64,000 nucleotides of DNA, from contig NZ_JANRKL010000030.1 of the NCBI RefSeq assembly GCF_033763495.1, positions 11,861 to 75,860 of the forward strand, given 5' to 3'. The DNA is from Haliscomenobacter sp033763495 (GTDB lineage: Bacteria; Bacteroidota; Bacteroidia; Chitinophagales; Saprospiraceae). The notes below the pieces were generated by a model. The model ran no database searches, was not told the DNA's origin, and was given only the letters and a program-made list of their open reading frames with translations. Numbering within the stretch: position 1 is the stretch's first letter; every line of letters starts with the position of its first letter. The position numbers were made by a program, and so were the translations under genes. Of this stretch, positions 60,191-64,000 are shown in pieces.

Positions 60191-62452
60191 ATGAAAAAGT
60201 TTTTTAGCTCAAAAACGGCCATTTTAGGCTTGCTTTTGGTGCTCAACACAAGCCTCCTTTGTGCACACGACATCATCGGACGGGTGCTCAATGCCCAAAC
60301 GGGTGAAGCCATCGCAGGCGCCACCATATTTATTCCAGCGCTACAAAAGGGTACCACCACCAACGAATTGGGGGCCTTCAGCATCCAAGACCTGGACGGG
60401 GATCAATACGAATTAAGCATTTCTTATGTGGGCTTTATGACCCAAAATGTGCAGGCCAATACCAGTGAGTCCCTGGATATTCGCCTGGAGCCTACGGTGC
60501 TCGACCTAAGTGAATTTGTGGTGAACAATCAACGCGATCTGGGCAAAACCATGACCCTGATCAACAAAATTGACTTGGAATTGCGCCCCACCCGTTCTTC
60601 ACAGGACGTACTGCGGATGATCCCAGGGCTTATCACTGCCCAACATGCGGGCGGAGGTAAAGCCGAACAAATTTTTTTGCGCGGCTTTGACATCGACCAC
60701 GGCACCGACATTCGGGTTACGGTAGACGGCATGCCAGTCAATATGGTCAGCCACGCCCACGGGCAAGGTTATGCCGATTTGCATTTTTTGATCCCCGAAC
60801 TGATCGACAACGTCGATTTTAACAAAGGGCCATACTACACCCAGCAAGGTGATTTTACCACAGCCGGCTATGCCAACTTCAATACCCGCAATGCCCTGTC
60901 GCGCAGTTCCATCAAGTTGGAAACTGGTCGATTCGACACCTATCGGGCCGTTGGGCTTTTGGATTTGTTGGGTAAAAATGCCAGTAGCCAGCAAAATGCC
61001 TATTTCGGCTCCGATCTGACCTTCAGCAATGGGCCTTTTGAAAGCCCCCAGAATTTCAACCGCATCAACCTGATGGGCAAGTACCACGGCTTGATTGGCT
61101 CGGATCAGGTGCTTACGGTTTCTTTTTCTACTTTCAGCAGCCGTTGGGAAGCATCGGGGCAGATTCCAGACCGAGCGGTGCGCAGTGGCCTCATCAGCCG
61201 CTTTGGTGCCATCGACGACAATGAGGGGGGCAATACCAGTCGTACCAACGCGAACATTCAATTGCTCAAAACCCTGGAGAATGGCGATGTACTGCGCAAC
61301 CAGTTTTATTATGTCAAAAACAAATTTCAACTCTTCTCCAATTTTACCTTTTTCCTCAATGACCCGGTCAATGGGGACGAAATTCGGCAAACGGAGGACC
61401 GGGATATTTTTGGCTACAACCTTTCGTACAGCGCAGAACGCAAGTTAGGCGGACTATCCTTGCGCACGGAAGCGGGCTTAAACATCCGCTACGACAAAAC
61501 CAAAGGGACCGACCTGGCCCGGACACTCAAGCGCAACACCCTGATCAGTTATGCAGCTTTGGGGGATATTGACCAATTGAATGCTGCGCTCTACGTGGAT
61601 GAAATACTGAAGTTGAGTGATCGCTTTACAATCAATGCAGGTTTGCGTTTCGACCAGTTCAGCTTCGGTTATGTCAACCTGCTGGACAGTCTGTACGATC
61701 ACCCCGTGGTAGCTGCCAATACCGTCAGCCCCAAGTTGAATTTTTATTACAATGCAAGTCCGAGAGTACAGCTTTACCTCAAGTCGGGCATTGGCTTTCA
61801 CTCCAATGATGCTCGGGTGGTGGTTCCACAAAATGGGGTTGAAATCCTTCCCAAGGCTTATGGCGTGGACTTTGGCGCTTTTGTCAAGCCCTTGCCCAAT
61901 CTGTTTTTGAATGTAGCTGGCTGGTTTCTTGACCTGGATCAGGAATTTGTATATGTGGGTGACGAAGCCGTAGTTGAACCTTCGGGCAAAACGCGCCGTT
62001 ATGGCTTTGACCTGTCGGCGCGGTATCAGGCAACGAAGTGGTTGTTTGTCGATATGGACCTGAACTACACCCGGCCGCGTAGCCGGGAAGGGGCCGAGGG
62101 AGAGAACTACATTCCATTGGCACCCACCTTCACCAGCATTGGGGGCCTTACGACCAAATTTGCGAAGGGTTTGAACGGCAGTATCCGCTACCGTCATGTT
62201 GCCGACCGCCCAGCCAACGAAAACAATACCGTAACTGCTCTGGGGTACACGCTGCTGGATGGGGGGCTCACGTACACTGCCCGCAAAGCGGAATTCGGCT
62301 TGTCGTTTGAAAACATCCTGAATGTGGACTGGAACGAGGCGCAGTTTGATACGGAAAGCCGCTTGTTCAATGAGCTGAATTCGGTATCGGAATTGCACTA
62401 TACGCCGGGGACGCCGTTTTTTGCGAAGTTTAGTGCGACGTTCTTTTTTTAG
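60191..62452 (+). CDS. TonB-dependent outer-membrane receptor
   Basis: A signal peptide (TAILGLLLVLNTSLLCA) leads to a CarboxypepD_reg-like domain (GEAIAGATIFIPALQKGTTT), a plug (RGFDIDHGTDIRVTVDGMPV, then NMVSHAHGQGYADLHFLIPE) and a barrel ending in FFAKFSATFFF. 753 residues, normal. The SHAHGQGYAD segment and its neighbours are strongly conserved in a receptor group usually considered to take up metals. Together with the gene before it, this supports a metal-uptake cluster. Confidence 0.9.
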   Translation: MKKFFSSKTAILGLLLVLNTSLLCAHDIIGRVLNAQTGEAIAGATIFIPALQKGTTTNELGAFSIQDLDGDQYELSISYVGFMTQNVQANTSESLDIRLEPTVLDLSEFVVNNQRDLGKTMTLINKIDLELRPTRSSQDVLRMIPGLITAQHAGGGKAEQIFLRGFDIDHGTDIRVTVDGMPVNMVSHAHGQGYADLHFLIPELIDNVDFNKGPYYTQQGDFTTAGYANFNTRNALSRSSIKLETGRFDTYRAVGLLDLLGKNASSQQNAYFGSDLTFSNGPFESPQNFNRINLMGKYHGLIGSDQVLTVSFSTFSSRWEASGQIPDRAVRSGLISRFGAIDDNEGGNTSRTNANIQLLKTLENGDVLRNQFYYVKNKFQLFSNFTFFLNDPVNGDEIRQTEDRDIFGYNLSYSAERKLGGLSLRTEAGLNIRYDKTKGTDLARTLKRNTLISYAALGDIDQLNAALYVDEILKLSDRFTINAGLRFDQFSFGYVNLLDSLYDHPVVAANTVSPKLNFYYNASPRVQLYLKSGIGFHSNDARVVVPQNGVEILPKAYGVDFGAFVKPLPNLFLNVAGWFLDLDQEFVYVGDEAVVEPSGKTRRYGFDLSARYQATKWLFVDMDLNYTRPRSREGAEGENYIPLAPTFTSIGGLTTKFAKGLNGSIRYRHVADRPANENNTVTALGYTLLDGGLTYTARKAEFGLSFENILNVDWNEAQFDTESRLFNELNSVSELHYTPGTPFFAKFSATFFF

Positions 62453-62527
62453 GGCAAGAGCGATTGGTTCTGATATCAACCCCTACGGGTAGGCTGTTCA
62501 GAATTAGAAAAAAAGTTCCCCCCGTTT

Positions 62528-62535
62528 TACCTTTG
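62528..62535 (+). promoter_or_regulatory. Candidate -7 promoter element of the IS transposase
   Basis: TACCTTTG fits TAnnTTTG, 24 bp before the GTG start at 62560. Confidence 0.45.
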
Positions 62536-62559
62536 AAAAGGTGCTAAAACGAAGGGAAC

Positions 62560-63966
62560 GTGAAAAAAAGTCAAGCTAAAGATATTCCAAAGGGATGGAA
62601 AATCAAAGCGATAGAGCGGGGTCAACGCTTAAAAAGCAGTAAAAAGCGGATCAAGGAGTTGACAGCGTCAAGAGATCATTGGCGGCATAAGTATTTTTCG
62701 CTTAAAAATGGTCAAAGAGAGGCGAGTAGAAAAGCAAAAAGGCATCAGTATGCTTTATGCTGGGTACAGTTTTGCTTGCGCTGCCATCAATATGGGGGTC
62801 TGGGTTTGAGAGCTTGTCGCCATTGCTTGAATTGTATCTATCTGTGCCTAAATATACAAGGACGGGTACCTAGTCATGTAAGTATTCGTAATTGGATCAT
62901 TAAACAGGGCTATTATCAGGTTCATGATTTGGCCAAGCCAAAGGTAGAATGGGTAATCTGGGTGGATGAAAGCGTAGTCCTGGGTGCAGAATCAATTCTG
63001 CTAGTTTTAGGGCTACCGCTGCAAAAATGGCAATTTGAACGTCCTGTTTGTGTAAGGGACACTCATGTTTTGTGGGTGGAATCACGCCAAGGTTGGACCG
63101 TACAACAAATACAATCCATCCTACAAAAAGTTAAAGACATGGTTGATGTTCAATATGTAGTGAGTGATCAAGGAATAAATTTATGCAAAGCCTATGCTCA
63201 AGTGGGGCTTACGCACATTCCTGATTGCTCACATGTGCTGGCTGGTGGTATGGAAAAGTTGTACAAAAATGATCCCACCTTTGAGTTGTTCATTCGTTGG
63301 GCTGCTCAATTGCGAGCTCGCTGGGCCATGAGTCGACAAAAAGTAGCTTTTATGCCCCCCGCACATCGAACTAAGGCCAGATTTGCCAATGTCTTTCCTC
63401 TCGTTCGATGGGCTAAAGATGTACTCAATCGACCACAAAACGCCACATTAGTTATCCCGCAAGAAGTCAAAGACGAATGGGCCTTTTTAGATCAACACCG
63501 AAGCTTTGTTGAAGAACTATCTTGGATTGATCGCCTCAGTTCAGGCATAGCTAAAATCCTGAAAACCCAAGGTTACAATGATCATTCGCGGGACTTGATC
63601 CAACAATGCATCAGTCAAGTTGATTTACCCGATACCGACAAAATACAGGCTTTTAAGGATCACCTAAAAGCCTACCTCGAAAACGTAGAGCAACTGTGGG
63701 TATGTTTAGAGAACAAAACTTTGATTTGCTGCTCCGATGTCATCGAAAGCACTTTTGGTAAATTTAAGCTCAAAATCCACCCAAGGTCTCCTTTTGGGAT
63801 GACCCAATTCCTGCTTTCCTTTGCCAATTTTACTCAAACCTTAAACCTTGATCTCTTGAAAATCGCATTGGAATCTAATACCCTGGAGAAATTGACAAAA
63901 GCTGATCCTAACCGGACGTCCTTTTTCAAATTCAAAGCACAATGCTTAGGAAAAAATGGTACGTAG
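62560..63966 (+). CDS. DDE-type transposase
   Basis: The start is GTG at 62560, 79 bp inside the left terminal repeat. A basic N-terminus with coiled coil (RGQRLKSSKKRIKELTASRD) and a helix-turn-helix-like part (SHVSIRNWIIKQGYYQVHD) come first. The RNase H-like catalytic residues are D136 in VIWVDESVV, D203 in VVSDQGINL and E396 in DVIESTFGKFK. 468 residues. The IS family could not be named from sequence alone. No frameshift is seen, so the copy may be active. Confidence 0.85.
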   Translation: MKKSQAKDIPKGWKIKAIERGQRLKSSKKRIKELTASRDHWRHKYFSLKNGQREASRKAKRHQYALCWVQFCLRCHQYGGLGLRACRHCLNCIYLCLNIQGRVPSHVSIRNWIIKQGYYQVHDLAKPKVEWVIWVDESVVLGAESILLVLGLPLQKWQFERPVCVRDTHVLWVESRQGWTVQQIQSILQKVKDMVDVQYVVSDQGINLCKAYAQVGLTHIPDCSHVLAGGMEKLYKNDPTFELFIRWAAQLRARWAMSRQKVAFMPPAHRTKARFANVFPLVRWAKDVLNRPQNATLVIPQEVKDEWAFLDQHRSFVEELSWIDRLSSGIAKILKTQGYNDHSRDLIQQCISQVDLPDTDKIQAFKDHLKAYLENVEQLWVCLENKTLICCSDVIESTFGKFKLKIHPRSPFGMTQFLLSFANFTQTLNLDLLKIALESNTLEKLTKADPNRTSFFKFKAQCLGKNGT

Positions 63967-64000
63967 TTTTTGCCCCATTCTGTACAGCCTACCCGAAGGG

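Larger units (their letters stand above)
62481..64000 (+). mobile_element. Insertion sequence of about 1.5 kb, complete or nearly so
   Basis: Terminal inverted repeats at 62481-62504 and 63977-64000 pair at 22 of 24 bases (CCCTACGGGTAGGCTG on the left against CCCTTCGGGTAGGCTG read inward on the right). One transposase gene lies between them. The right end coincides with the window end, so it may be one or two bases longer and a target duplication cannot be seen. Confidence 0.85.

Noticed and set aside
61478..62479. 333-residue open frame opposite the second TonB receptor
   Set aside because: Antisense shadow; the plus-strand receptor is full length and clearly coding.

Overview
The window looks like a chromosomal segment of a Bacteroidota bacterium. 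Several lines of sequence evidence agree: type IX secretion (T9SS) C-terminal sorting tails, a SusC/SusD outer-membrane pair, CarboxypepD_reg-like TonB receptors, a DUF5606 protein, a DUF2723-like sequence, and promoters of the TAnnTTTG (-7) / TTTG (-33) type instead of sigma70 boxes. The style (caspase/TIR/FGE-like proteins, many dispersed intergenic inverted repeats, roughly mid-40s percent GC by eye) suggests Saprospirales/Haliscomenobacter-like bacteria; that placement is inference. No rRNA, tRNA or CRISPR was seen.

Layout. 1-8.3 kb: secreted and metabolic genes (PhoX-like T9SS protein, M1 peptidase, sulfatase, GNAT, P450). 8.6-18.2 kb: an AT-rich stretch with a caspase-TIR-solenoid-membrane protein, its thrombospondin-3/FGE-like partner, and an orphan SusC/SusD pair. 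18.2-26.2 kb: housekeeping genes on the minus strand (ligA, a T9SS protein, acyltransferase, serine deaminase, TPR protein, GxxExxY, ComF). 26.4-29.9 kb: an Omp85-like barrel followed by an unfamiliar beta-rich protein. 30-37.7 kb: HtrA protease, HD-like protein, TIMP-like protein, M3 peptidase, DUF5606, and a sigma/anti-sigma/cytochrome c operon, then RidA. 37.9-41.4 kb: a remnant of a T9SS protein, a second sigma/anti-sigma pair, and a membrane NACHT-LRR NTPase. 42-51.6 kb: htpG, dacB, a serine hydrolase, a LacI regulator with visible operators, XisH/XisI, and methionine-salvage mtnA plus an mtnB-like gene. 51.7-55.7 kb: AlkC-like repair protein, membrane protein, esterase-like hydrolase, AraC regulator. 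55.9-62.5 kb: a probable metal-uptake cluster (OM protein, HMA-like protein, TonB receptor, His-rich protein, second TonB receptor). 62.5-64 kb: one IS element with 24-bp terminal repeats.

The best candidates for something new are the caspase-TIR / FGE-like pair at 8942-13100, the NACHT-LRR protein at 39745-41418, the Omp85-like/beta-protein pair at 26397-29874, and a four-copy family of long intergenic inverted repeats, one copy of which is inside-out. All functional statements rest on motifs read by eye; no database search was run.
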